A stretch of 64,000 nucleotides of DNA, from NCBI GenBank assembly GCA_034401795.1, contig CM067373.1:43415142-43479141 (forward strand), given 5' to 3'. Shown here in pieces: positions 33,276-41,902 of this stretch (the stretch's first letter is position 1; each line of letters starts with the position of its first letter). A model generated the notes under the pieces. It had not been told where the DNA came from. It saw nothing but the letters and a program-made list of their open reading frames with translations, and did no database searches. Position numbers and translations under genes: made by a program. Origin of the DNA: Chaetoderma sp. LZ-2023a (Eukaryota; Mollusca; Caudofoveata; Chaetodermatida; Chaetodermatidae).

Positions 33276-33278
<3 letters not shown>
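31622..33278 (-). mobile_element. Tc1-type DNA transposon, copy B
   Basis: 1657 bp, the same length as copy A. Inverted ends CACCTGGGCAAAAGTTAAGC (left, one substitution) and GCTTAACTTTTGCACAGGTG (right). It is inserted in a (TA)n tract, so the TA duplication merges with the microsatellite. It lies in MUS81 intron 3, with its transposase antisense to MUS81. Confidence 0.95.
31944..32969 (-). CDS. Tc1-family transposase (DD34E), copy B
   Basis: An intact 341-aa ORF starting with MARRRLSDRVKW. The helix-turn-helix regions, GRPKK linker and catalytic D151, D243 and E278 are as in copy A (6635-7660), with 34 residues between the last two. Differences from copy A are substitutions only, for example R54 for M, I170/M172 for R/T and T264 for I. 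Two intact copies of the same length with no indels suggest recent transposition. Which is nearer the consensus cannot be told from two copies. Confidence 0.95.
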   Translation of the reverse strand: MARRRLSDRVKWQIIGMHTTGMSCREIGRQLNINHTVISRLIAKHGQTNEVKDRPRSGRPKKTTARDDRALVRLVRRSPFTNSRVLSQQWETRNRVSMSTVKRRLYAAGMKARRPVRRPLLTAHHKEERLRWCNERRHWNMRSWRRVHWSDESRFLLHATDGRTRVWRSIRMAYDQRNIMEEVPFGGGSVMIWGCISFDCKRDLLTVPGTLNGQRYQDSILDRVVVPHFVNHAPGTHPIFMDDNARPHRARAVHEYLRQNAIETLPWPARSPDMNPIEHIWDILGNMVRRRDPPVQNLQELTDALHLEWQRIPQWRISRLVTSMRRRVQAVIQAQGGYTRY

Positions 33279-33315
<37 letters not shown>

Positions 33316-33506
33316 GTATCTTTTAAATGAAAGGGCTAGGGAGCAGCCCAATATAGAAATAGCTTTCAATCAAATCTTTTCAAAACCTTAACCAATTTTT
33401 CTTTCTGCATGGGTGGTGTGAAACTGAGGTGTGCGTGTTTGCACACACACACACTGGCTCTCAATATATACGTGTACATTATGTAGGAAAATTATCAAAA
33501 TTCCAG

Positions 33507-33766
33507 GTTCCATTGTTCCAACAATTTCGAGTGATGCAGGTCAGATGCTGGTATCGAGACATGGGGCGGGGGACAACAAAACCAAACCTGCCACTAAAAG
33601 AAAGCGTGGCGCCGCAAAGGAAACCCCAACAGCCACTCAGACATTACCATTGCTTCCATCACTAGATGGTCCTGGAGTAGCAATTGGAAACGATAACATC
33701 TCCGTACAATCAGTGTCCATTGAAGAGGAGCAAGCAGCTGACAGTTCTGTCACACCTTCCAAAAGG
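33507..33766 (+). CDS. MUS81: MUS81 exon 4
   Basis: A 260-bp exon between AAATTCCAG| and AAAAGG|GTAAAT. After completing the glycine codon from exon 3 it gives 86 codons: low-complexity, Ser/Thr/acidic-rich linker with a basic cluster TKRKRGAAKE that could serve in nuclear localisation. It corresponds in position to the poorly conserved linker between the N-terminal helix-hairpin-helix and the winged-helix domain of MUS81. Identity therefore rests on the phase, order and splice sites rather than on sequence similarity. A longer ATG-initiated ORF reading into it from 33431 is intronic. Confidence 0.8.
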
Positions 33767-34019
33767 GTAAATGTTCATTTGAATTGAAATAGTTTCATTT
33801 ATTTTAAATTCACAAAAGCTTGTTTCAAATGGCATTTGCTAAGCTTGTTTCTTATGTATATACATGGACATGTATATGATATGAGATATGCAGGTTTTAC
33901 CAACTTGAAGGCAGTGTTCTTGGATCATATAGCATTCAAATATCACATATGAATGCCGGTGTCCCCAAAGAATTAAGCCAGCTTAGATAGTAATTTGAAC
34001 CTAAATTTCATAAAAAGAC

Positions 34020-34130
34020 GATTATTTTTCTGAGGGATTCCAGTTGTGAATATTAAAAAATAATCTCTTGGCCTGCAAATGGACATTCTTCAAGACCACT
34101 GCAAAGGATGGTTTTGGCTGGCTTTACCTT
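34020..34130. repeat. FB1 half-repeat
   Basis: TTATTTTTCTGAGGGATTCCAGTTGTGAATATTAAAAAATAATCTCTTGGCCTGCAAATGGACATTCTTCAAGACCACTGCA is one arm only. Confidence 0.6.
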
Positions 34131-34189
34131 TAAAAGGTTCACTGTTAAGTAAATTGAACTTTGGATAGGAAGCACCTGATAGAGATATA

Positions 34190-34460
34190 GGGGTATCATT
34201 TGCTTTTCTGTCCATTTGTCTCGGGGCATTCATTTTCATGTGATAACTCAAGTTCTACTAGAGCTACAGTAGAGCTCAGAAATAACTTTAAATGTTTCCA
34301 AAGAACACAATCTATTTTAGTGTCAAAGGTCAAGGTGATCATGACCTAAGTTAAGAAATTGAGTTGCGTTTCCAGATGATAGCTCTTCATCAAAATTGCC
34401 CTATGTGTTGCTATTGCGGTTGCAAATAAGTTGTGAATTTTGAGATCAACGGTCAAGAAC
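34190..34460. repeat. Diverged unit of the 62.2-kb type repeat
   Basis: TTTGCTTTTCTGTCCATTTGTC...TTTCATGTGATAACTCAAGTTCTACTAGAG...GTCAAAGGTCAAGGTGATCATGACCTAA...TTGCGTTTCCAGATGATAGC shares its landmarks with the array at 62215-62990. Confidence 0.6.
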
Positions 34461-34469
34461 ACAATCTTC

Positions 34470-34854
34470 CAATGGAGGAATCCAATTTTAGCCATGCCAT
34501 GCCCATCTCTAGCTAAACTCCACCCACGCTTTGACCTTGTTGGGATCGATCGATCTGTGAACTCTGACTAACAGTTTCCAGAAAACTATGCAGGTAAGCT
34601 GTTGAATATTTTGAAACTTATTTGACTGGATGCTGTTGCTGCCTATGGCAGCAACAGTGCCCAGTCAAATTAATTTCAAAATGTTCAACAACATATTTAT
34701 TAAATAGTAAAAACATACAATTCGTCCAACAACGCTTAGTCCATCATCAATTAAGCGTTCATGACGAACTCATCTACGTCATTCATGATGTAATTGATTA
34801 TGACGTCTCATACATGTAGTTGATTATGACATCATATGATTGATGGATAAACAG
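34470..34854 (+). mobile_element. MITE-A element, right end cut off at the DIRS insertion
   Basis: Has CAATGGAGGAATCC, CCATCTCTAGCTAAACTCCACCCACGC, GGGATCGATCGATC, a full hairpin at 34597-34692, AGTAAAAACATACAATTCGTCCAACAACGC and ATGACATCATATGATTGATGGATAAACA. The expected last ~14 bases (TAGAAAGATCCATT) are missing, and DIRS copy 1 starts instead. Confidence 0.75.
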
Positions 34855-35005
34855 TTTTCACTTCAAGAGTATACTTACCTCCCTAATACTTTTGATATTG
34901 CTAAATATTGGCTTTCACTCAATAAACACTCAGATTTAAAACAGTTAGGTGCCCCTACTGGGCAGGGAGTCAGAGCGTAGTCTGGCGGATGCCAGCCCCA
35001 CCACC

Positions 35006-35016
35006 GCGCATGCGCA
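35006..35016. promoter_or_regulatory. GCGCATGCGCA palindrome in DIRS terminal repeat (NRF-1-like)
   Basis: GCGCATGCGCA matches the palindromic consensus known for the NRF-1 transcription factor family. It recurs at the same place in every left and right terminal repeat, including the divergent copy 3 (CGCATGCGC). It may act as a promoter element. Function is inferred only from the motif. Confidence 0.35.
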
Positions 35017-35141
35017 GACTAGCACTACCTCTTTGCTAGATTATTGGCAAAGAGATCACACATGTTTTTTTGTTCAATAGCTTTTTCGCTCTCTTAAACT
35101 GTTTAAGTGGTGTTTGTTTGGAGTGTTAGTCACTTTTTTGG

Positions 35142-38015
35142 ATGGCGGATAGGAATACGTCGCCACAGGAGGACGGAGGACCTTTAAATCAGGTGACTTC
35201 TAGTAAAATTAGCGAGTTTTCTTCCCGGTGTATTGTGTTTCCGGGACTCGCGTTTACCGTGATAAGCGCCTTAGTTAGTTGGTTTAGGTCAACTCGGTGC
35301 TACCTAGGACTAATTTCTCTTTCTGTTTCTGTCCACAGGTCTGTATGACGCTAGGTTGTGACGTCACAGTACCAGAGAATTAGTATTCTCTCCACCATGG
35401 TTCCATTTCCTACTAACACTGTTAGGTTATCTAACCAAATGAAAAATTATGCCCAGTGAGTTGGAGGCCTGGTATAAAGGTCTTCTCACTTTGCCCTCTT
35501 GTTCCAATTCCTTCCCCATGAGGTGGAGAGAGTTAAGAGGCGTGCAGATGGTGGAGTTTCCGGTTCGTCACGTTGGATGGTTTGTCTATACAAAGTGTCA
35601 GGTATCTAGTTATTGATAATGTGGTGATGTTAATTATTGTAAACAATCAAAGGGAGATAATTAACATTTTTGCCAGTAAAGAGTTATCTATATGTATCTG
35701 ATGGTTGTGTAGTCAACTTATCCATTCAGCATACAATTCGTCTTTGCACTTGGATGTTTTGTTGGGATCGAATTTTTCCTGTCACGGGATTAATGACGTC
35801 ATAATCAGCTGGCTATGTATTTATTAGCAATTCAAGCGCTAGGCTGGTTTTTGATGTATATTGATCTTTATGATCGTTTTCCTTCTCCTTGAGTTGGATT
35901 GAGTTTCTAAGCTTAACTAGTTGCTCATACTCCTTGTCCTTTGCCCTGTTTCAGGGACCGGGTTGCGCGTCCTGTGGACGTTTTATGCATGTGAAGTTCT
36001 GGCCGCATCTGTGTTTTCGATGTAGCCCTTGTGGTCCATTGATTAATTGTGACATATGTAAGCACTGGGGGGGCGAGTTAATGTCCGAATTCTTGTGCTG
36101 CTTACAGGCGACGGACAAGGTGGTAGTGGAGGAGAAGAAGATGAAGCGGAAACGAGAGGTTGTAAGTGAGAAGGGTAAGGGGAAGGTCTCGTCCGCGGTG
36201 GATATGGAGACCTTTCGGACCGAGATGTTGGGAGAGATGAGGAGGACAATAAAAGATTTGGTTCCAGGGTTGCTTCGTGGCATGCTTCCTGGACCAGATC
36301 CTTTATTGTCCTCATCATCGGCTTCGGAGCAGGTAATCCCCGCCTCTGGATCGAGTTTCCTTAGTCCGCTTCCGTTGTCCGACGATTCAGAGGTGGCCCC
36401 ATTAGAGGGGGCGTTCCACGGCCCTGGCAGCAGGCTTATTGCCGCGCCGATAGGGGACCGTGGACGGTTGTCGCTGGAACCCGCTGGCTGCTTATCAGTC
36501 CAGGGGTATCCGCACGCCGCGGTGGCCAGTACCTCCTATGGCACCGTTCCTGGTCAGCCCGGGTTAGCTCTCTTTGCTGACCCGGGGTCTAATCTTTCTG
36601 ACCAGGGTGATGAGGATTACCTGCTGGGGTCGCCGTCTGACGACGCGGACATGGATGAAGACGTTTGTGCACCCCTCGCGGGGAATACAGGCGCTTTTTT
36701 CCACGGTATTACTCACCCTGGAGTAAGGTCCGCGGTTCAGGTGGTGGCCCAGGGCGCTGCTGATGGCCAGCGGTACCGCATACCTCGGCTTGCCGAGAGT
36801 GTAGCTGGTGCTGGCCGGGCCCGTGGTAGGGCTATATATACCCCGCGCTCTACCGCGGTGCCTGCTCCTGGTCAAACCAGTGATATTCTCATGCCGGTGC
36901 TGTCAGGCCCGCATGTTTTCCCTGGCTTGCCAGGTGTATCAGCGTACCCGCCGTCAAGTACTGCTTGCGCTCAGGAGGAAGACGAAGGACCCCGTCTTGT
37001 AGAGCGCTCGCAGTTAGCCACGGAGGAGGATTGGTATGACGCTTGCCAGTGGTTGGTGAGCGTTAGGCCTGATCTGCCCGTGGAGCAGTCGGCTAGCCAC
37101 CGTGTTCACACGCCGTGGTTAGCTGGGAAACCAACTGCTAACGCTATGCCTTCTCTGCCGCTGGCGGAGCATGTCGTTGACATGTTCAAGGCGGCGGAGG
37201 CGTCCATTAACACGAGTGGACGTCTCGCGAAGGCCCCTCGCGAGGTGGCCAAGCGTTGTCGCATCGTGCCCCTGGACTACCAGCGGTACGGTGTGGTACC
37301 CAAGCCCAGCGTGGATGACCGCGCGGCTTTGGGTGAGGATACGCGGCCAGGATCCCGTTCTGACGCGGGGGTCTTGTGCGCGAACGCGTTGCGTTCGGCG
37401 AATACCGCGTTGCGTGATGCGGAGGAGAGTGGGAGGGCTTCGATTGCCGCTCTGTCCCACGTCTCCCAGCTGTTACAGGGGGTAGTAACGGCATCCGCAT
37501 CGCGCCAGCCAGGCCCGCTCGCGGTCCAGCGAACCATCCAGGATGGTATTAACCTGGCGCTGGACTGTATGACGCGGGCGGTGACCAGGAGTGTCAGGGC
37601 AAGACGCACATTTGCCCTGGACAATCTGTGCCCGTCTCAGGACCTGTATAATAGGCTACTCCGTACGCCTATGACGGGTCCTGGTCTTTTTGGAGGTGAG
37701 GGATGTCGCCACCTCCAGGAGACGGTCACCCTGGTGAATAACCAGAGGGCGTTGCGCGAACAGTTTGAGGTACTGCGTCGTGCTAACGTTCGCGCCGCGG
37801 CCCCTGCGTATCGTCCCCTGCAGGCTCGAGGTGGTGCTGGCCAAGTCAGAGGCCAGCCGCCGTCGCAGCGCCGGCCTCGGCCGCGTGCGATTCGGCCAGC
37901 AGTGAGGGGGGCGCAGGCTCCTCAGCCGCCGTCAGCCAGGCAGCCGCCCGTGCACCGAGGTGCGCGCGGGGCGGGGCGGGTCGCGCGAGGATCTGGGCGT
38001 GGTTATCGTTCCTGA
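35142..38015 (+). CDS. DIRS copy 1 Gag, probable two-exon gene
   Basis: Predicted join of 35142-35192 (ATG, 17 codons, MADRNTSPQEDGGPLNQ, donor CAG|GTGACT) and 35955-38015 (acceptor CCTGTTTCAG|), in phase 0, giving 703 aa. The main exon starts with a zinc-binding-like module, C-x2-C...H-x-C-x2-C-x2-C-x5-C-x2-C (GCASCGRF ... CFRCSPCG ... CDICKHWGG). It continues through a basic stretch (KKMKRKRE), a long acidic/Pro-rich middle, a conserved core with MTGPGLFGGEG, and an Arg/Gly-rich tail (RGARGAGRVARGSGRGYRS) likely to bind RNA. Gag presumably packages the element's RNA. It ends with TGA, after which the same frame stays open into the recombinase. Without splicing the main exon has no ATG near its start. 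Confidence 0.75.
35193..35954 (+). other. Predicted intron in DIRS copy 1 gag, with TATA-like box
   Basis: 762 bp from GTGACTTC to CTGTTTCAG. It contains TATAAAGG at 35473-35480 followed by TCTTCTCACTTTGCCC, and a CRE TGACGTCA at 35794-35801. Both are conserved at the same relative positions in copies 2 and 3. A second acceptor-like CTGTCCACAG lies at about 35338. The box may mark an internal promoter. Intron and promoter are both inferences. Confidence 0.5.
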
Positions 38016-38052
38016 CAGGGCGCTTACCGCGGTAAGGACCACGCCGGTGTGT

Positions 38053-40146
38053 ATGGCGACGGAGACAGTGCCGCTCTTGCATGCCTTGTGTCCACCGCGG
38101 TCCCTAGGTGGACCGGTGGGAGGCCGGCTAGCCGACCACATGCAAGAGTGGGAACGGTTAACTCAGGACCGTTTAGTCTTGCGATGGCTTTCCGTGGGGT
38201 ATCATCCAGAGTGGATGACAGGCCCGCCGTCGCGACTGTCTCTGGTGCCAATCTGGACTCCCGTTCCGAGAGATCCAGATCAAAGGTTGTGTATCGAGGA
38301 GGAGATAAATTCCCTCGTACAAAAAGGAGCTATTCAGCCGGCACAAAGGTGTCCGGGCTTCTATTCAACCCTGTTCTTGGTAACAAAACGCACCGGTGGG
38401 TGGAGACCGATTCTCAACCTCAAGCCATTGAACAAGTTCATCGAGACGCCCAGTTTCAAGATGGAAACGGTGCGCTCGGTGTTGGCGGGGTTGGAGAGGG
38501 GGATGTGGACGGCGTCGATAGATTTGAAGGACGCTTATTTCCACATCCCCATCCACAGGAGTTTCTGTCGCTTCCTGAGATTTGCATTCCAGGGCAGACA
38601 GTGGGAATTCAGGGTGTTGCCCTTCGGAATTTCCACGGCTCCTCGGGTTTTCACCCGTGTGGTTCTTGCGATCACAGCATACCTCCGCAGGAGAAGCATA
38701 GCAGTCCACACGTACATAGACGACTGGCTGTTGAAAGCGCACACCCGGGAAAGTTTGTCCGCCAATCTGGAGATTGTTTTGAAAATTCTCACAGACTTGG
38801 GCTGGATGATCAATTTCCCAAAATCAGAGCTGACTCCATCCCAGAAGTTTGTTTACCTGGGGATGTTCTTCGATCTGGAGACAGGATATGTTTATCCTAC
38901 TCAGGAGAGGGTTCAAATACTCATCTCGTTGATTCAGTCAGTGTGCGACAGTCGTCATGTCCTGGCACGGGTTTACTTGAGAATGCTGGGGTTGATGGTT
39001 TCGTTGGAACCAGTCATTCCTCAGGCCGCCTTACGCAGGCGGCCGATCCAGTTGTTTCTCATGACACAATGGACCCAGAGTACAGGTTCGCTGGACTCGA
39101 ATGTGTCAGTGTTGGCGCCTCTGATTCACCACCTGCAATGGTGGTTGAATACAGAGAATCTCTTACCGGGGGTTTTGCTAACCCCTCCCCACCCTCAGGT
39201 GACTGTGTATACAGATGCATCGATGGAGGGCTGGGGAGCTTGCCTGGAAGAATCCACGATATCAGGGCTTTGGAATCTGGAACAGTCACAGGAACATATA
39301 AATCTACTGGAGCTAAGAGCAGTAGTCCTGGGCCTGGAACATTTCTTACAGAAAGTTCAGGGCAAGATTGTTCTTATTCGTTCAGACAACTCAACAGTTG
39401 TGACTTACATAAACCGCCAGGGCGGAACGAAGTCGCCCAGTCTCTGTATGATGACATGGAAACTGCTATGTTGGTGTCTGGATCACCAGATTACCTTGAA
39501 AGCAGTTCATATTCCGGGAAGGTTAAACCTGCTTGCAGACTCATTGAGCCGAAGGATGAGTGTTTTACCCACGGAATGGCAACTAAATCAATGTGTGGCG
39601 GATCGTCTGTTCGACCATTGGGGGAAACCCAACATCGATTTGTTCGCAACGAAGAAGAATGCGAAGATGACGACGTACGTCTCTCCGATTCCGGATCCAA
39701 GCGCTTTCGCAACAGATGCGTTAGCTATCAGCTGGGGGAGAATGTATGCATACGCATTCCCTCCAGCAATCCTGATTCCAAAAATTCTTCAGAAAATCAG
39801 ACAAGAGGAATGCCAAGTGCTTCTGATCGCCCCGGATTGGCCAAGCCGATCATGGTATACGGATCTGCTGGACCTTCTGGTCTGCAATCCGGTTCCTCTG
39901 CCTCTGATGGACGATATTATCTTCCAGGGCAAGGCCCTTCACAACAATCCGTCAATGTTCAGATTGACTGCGTGGATGTTGTCAAGGAATCTAGAATTAA
40001 GGAGGGCTTTTCTGAGCAAGCAGCCATGTTTATGGCCAAAGCCAGGAGGGGGTCAACCTCCAGAGCATATAATTATAAAATCAACAGATTTGCAGAATGG
40101 TGCTCAAAAAGATGTATTGATCCAATGGATTCATCTATTCAAGTAG
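38053..40146 (+). CDS. DIRS copy 1 reverse transcriptase / RNase H / methyltransferase-like protein
   Basis: 697 aa from ATG at 38053, 37 nt after the gag stop and in the +1 frame. Reverse transcriptase spans about 80-290. It has TKRTGGWRPILNLKPLNKF, the first catalytic Asp in ASIDLKDAYFHIPI (D157), LPFGISTAPRVF and the active-site YIDD (221-224). RNase H is about 383-500, with YTDAS (D388), LLELRA (E420), RSDNST (D445) and LADSLSR (D496). Residues about 528-602 (DLFATKKNAKMTTYVS, DALAISW, AFPP, APDWPSRSW) correspond to the region annotated as methyltransferase in DIRS elements. That label is from memory. All catalytic residues are present. The frame is open upstream only to a TGA at 37903-37905 inside gag, so ATG or late frameshift initiation is implied. 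Confidence 0.9.
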   Translation: MATETVPLLHALCPPRSLGGPVGGRLADHMQEWERLTQDRLVLRWLSVGYHPEWMTGPPSRLSLVPIWTPVPRDPDQRLCIEEEINSLVQKGAIQPAQRCPGFYSTLFLVTKRTGGWRPILNLKPLNKFIETPSFKMETVRSVLAGLERGMWTASIDLKDAYFHIPIHRSFCRFLRFAFQGRQWEFRVLPFGISTAPRVFTRVVLAITAYLRRRSIAVHTYIDDWLLKAHTRESLSANLEIVLKILTDLGWMINFPKSELTPSQKFVYLGMFFDLETGYVYPTQERVQILISLIQSVCDSRHVLARVYLRMLGLMVSLEPVIPQAALRRRPIQLFLMTQWTQSTGSLDSNVSVLAPLIHHLQWWLNTENLLPGVLLTPPHPQVTVYTDASMEGWGACLEESTISGLWNLEQSQEHINLLELRAVVLGLEHFLQKVQGKIVLIRSDNSTVVTYINRQGGTKSPSLCMMTWKLLCWCLDHQITLKAVHIPGRLNLLADSLSRRMSVLPTEWQLNQCVADRLFDHWGKPNIDLFATKKNAKMTTYVSPIPDPSAFATDALAISWGRMYAYAFPPAILIPKILQKIRQEECQVLLIAPDWPSRSWYTDLLDLLVCNPVPLPLMDDIIFQGKALHNNPSMFRLTAWMLSRNLELRRAFLSKQPCLWPKPGGGQPPEHIIIKSTDLQNGAQKDVLIQWIHLFK

Positions 40147-40985
40147 TAGCTGATTTCCTCTGTCACCTCTATGATGCCTATAGCCTCAAGCCTAACTCTA
40201 TTGCTGGTTATAAGTCAGCATTAATGTCTGTTATTCCTTGCTTGGCTAAGAGGGGAAGTGATGAAGTAAATACATTGAATGTATTAATTAAAGGCATGGG
40301 CAATCTAAGACCAAGGAATCCTCCTGTGATTCCGTCTTGGAGTTTATCGCTAGTGCTTCAAGTACTAGGTGATAAGCCTTTTGAACCACTTAGTTCCATT
40401 TCTATGAAACTATTAACACTGAAGACTGTGTTTTTAATTGCTGCGGCCTCGGCTAGGCGTAGGAGTGAGATTCATGCCTTATCAGCCGAGGATGACCGTT
40501 TTGTGGTTTCAGGGGAAGGCCTTAAGCTGCTACCTAGGATTAATTTCTTGGCTAAAAATCAGTCGTTGAAATATCCAGGTCAACCTATTATTTTGCCTGC
40601 TTTAACTAGATATGATCCTAATTCTAAAGCATGGTGTCCCGTCCGGGCGCTGCGCCGGTACAAACAACGTACGGCGGCATGGCGCACCGACCAGTCAGCG
40701 TTATGGTTGTCATATATTGAACCCCATGGGAGGGCTTCTAAGGACACCATTTCCAGGTGGATTGTGGAATGCATTCAGTTTTGCCATAAATCCGCCACCG
40801 GGAAGCAGGTTGACGTGGCCAAGGCTCACAGTGTCCGCGGCGTAGTGACATCCACGGCCCTATTTAATGGGGTCCCTGTGGATGATATTATGTCGGTGGC
40901 TCAGTGGCACTGTGAGTCAAGTTTTACAGACCATTATCTCCGTGACACCTCTAATCCTCTCGCCTTGTCGGTTTTGAAAAAATAA
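40026..40985 (+). CDS. DIRS copy 1 tyrosine recombinase
   Basis: 319 aa from ATG at 40026, overlapping the end of the RT ORF by 121 nt in another frame. It shows an N-terminal core-binding region (STSRAYNYKINRFAEWCSKR) and the catalytic domain, with Arg in ASARRRSEIHALS (about R145), H268-x-x-R271 in KAHSVRGVV, W294/H295 in VAQWHCESSF and the nucleophile Y304 in TDHYLRDT. It would integrate the circular DNA form without target duplication. The frame is open far upstream, back to the gag TGA, but the family domain begins about here. The initiation mechanism is unknown. Confidence 0.9.
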   Translation: MFMAKARRGSTSRAYNYKINRFAEWCSKRCIDPMDSSIQVVADFLCHLYDAYSLKPNSIAGYKSALMSVIPCLAKRGSDEVNTLNVLIKGMGNLRPRNPPVIPSWSLSLVLQVLGDKPFEPLSSISMKLLTLKTVFLIAAASARRRSEIHALSAEDDRFVVSGEGLKLLPRINFLAKNQSLKYPGQPIILPALTRYDPNSKAWCPVRALRRYKQRTAAWRTDQSALWLSYIEPHGRASKDTISRWIVECIQFCHKSATGKQVDVAKAHSVRGVVTSTALFNGVPVDDIMSVAQWHCESSFTDHYLRDTSNPLALSVLKK

Positions 40986-41516
40986 ATCGGTTTATATTTT
41001 TTGAGGTGATTTCCTCATTACTTATATATATCACAATTAATTTATGGAAACACCCACTTTTTTGGGCCTGCATCAGTCTTTACCGATGGGAAGATGATGT
41101 CAGCAGCCATTTTCAACAAGGTCAGTCTTGTTCATGTGTTGTCCGTTGTTGATTGTATTGTCACGATTACCCGTTATTAATATGGTGATGGTTTGTGTAT
41201 TTGTGTGGTTCATTGTTGAGAGTTACGAAAATGGAGCTTTTTCGTCTCTGTCCTGTAGTACATGGCACTTGTACGTAGAGAGCGTATAGGACATTGAGGT
41301 CAGTCGACTCTTCCTCCCAGGAAGGAGGGGGGGGGAGCGCATATGACATTCGGTCATCTCTCATACATCGGTCGTGTTATCCGATGGTTAGTCAAATCCT
41401 GACTGTTTTTTCTTACAGTTTCAGAAGTTTAAGTGCCTTAAACGCAGAAAAGCGTATTGGGATGAGCTGGTCTTTTGACCTCGCCTCCCTCCCGCCAGAT
41501 TCACTTTCGAATTCTG
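40986..41516 (+). other. DIRS copy 1 3' untranslated region
   Basis: No ORF. Contains an AACAAGGTCAGTCTTGTT inverted motif (41116-41133), a G-run (41329-41336), and TTTTTTCTTACAG near 41420, which resembles a 3' splice site. The same order occurs in copies 2 and 3. Confidence 0.6.
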
Positions 41517-41615
41517 GCAATATCAAAAGTATTAGGGAGGTAAGTATACTCTTGAAGTGAAATAAACGAAATCTAGGATTTCTTTTTTCACGAGAGAGTT
41601 GATACTTACCTCCCT
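41517..41615. repeat. DIRS copy 1 internal complementary region
   Basis: GCAATATCAAAAGTATTAGGGAGGTAAGTATACTCTTGAAGTGAAA is the complement of the left tip. It is joined at 41562/41563 to TAAACGAAATCTAGGATTTCTTTTTTCACGAGAGAGTTGATACTTACCTCCCT, the complement of the right tip. This is the fused-ends template that distinguishes DIRS1-type from other tyrosine-recombinase elements. Confidence 0.92.
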
Positions 41616-41902
41616 AGATACGGACCCGGCCTCTCCACCCCACAGAGGCTCGGTCTTCAGGCTCTTAATAGTTGCATGTGTGTCAGCCAATAATCTAGTC
41701 AGAGGAAGTGCTAGTCTGCGCATGCGCGGTGGTGGGGCTGGCATCCGCCAGACTACGCTCTGACTCCCTGCCCAGTAGGGGCACCTAACTGTTTTAAATC
41801 TGAGTGTTTATTGAGTGAAAGCCAATATTTAGCAATATCAAAAGTATTAGGGAGGTAAGTATCAACTCTCTCGTGAAAAAAGAAATCCTAGATTTCGTTT
41901 AG

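Larger units (their letters stand above)
34855..41901 (+). mobile_element. DIRS-type tyrosine-recombinase retrotransposon, copy 1 (complete)
   Basis: About 7047 bp. The left end TTTTCACTTCAAGAGTATACTTACC and the right part form inverted terminal repeats of about 175-190 bp (34869-35051 against 41685-41862). The right end then has its own 39-bp tip ending GATTTCGTTT. An internal complementary region at 41517-41615 joins the complements of both tips. Gag, RT/RNase H/methyltransferase-like and tyrosine recombinase ORFs are all intact. There is no aspartic protease or DDE integrase, and no target duplication. These features define DIRS elements, which are thought to replicate through a circular intermediate inserted by the recombinase. 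It lies sense in MUS81 intron 4. Confidence 0.95.

Noticed and set aside
33431..33506. Upstream extension of the MUS81 exon 4 reading frame
   Set aside because: It reads through a CA microsatellite and a clear AAATTCCAG acceptor, so it is intronic.
35889..35954. Gag ORF extended upstream through SWIEFLSLTSCSYSLSFALFQ
   Set aside because: The stretch has no ATG start and is a pyrimidine-rich tract ending in CAG. It is better read as the end of an intron.
38049..40025. The long open frame across RT taken as a 978-aa protein
   Set aside because: It begins at GTG in copies 1 and 2, not ATG, evolves as the shadow of RT and is broken in copy 3. Only the C-terminal 319 aa are called as recombinase.
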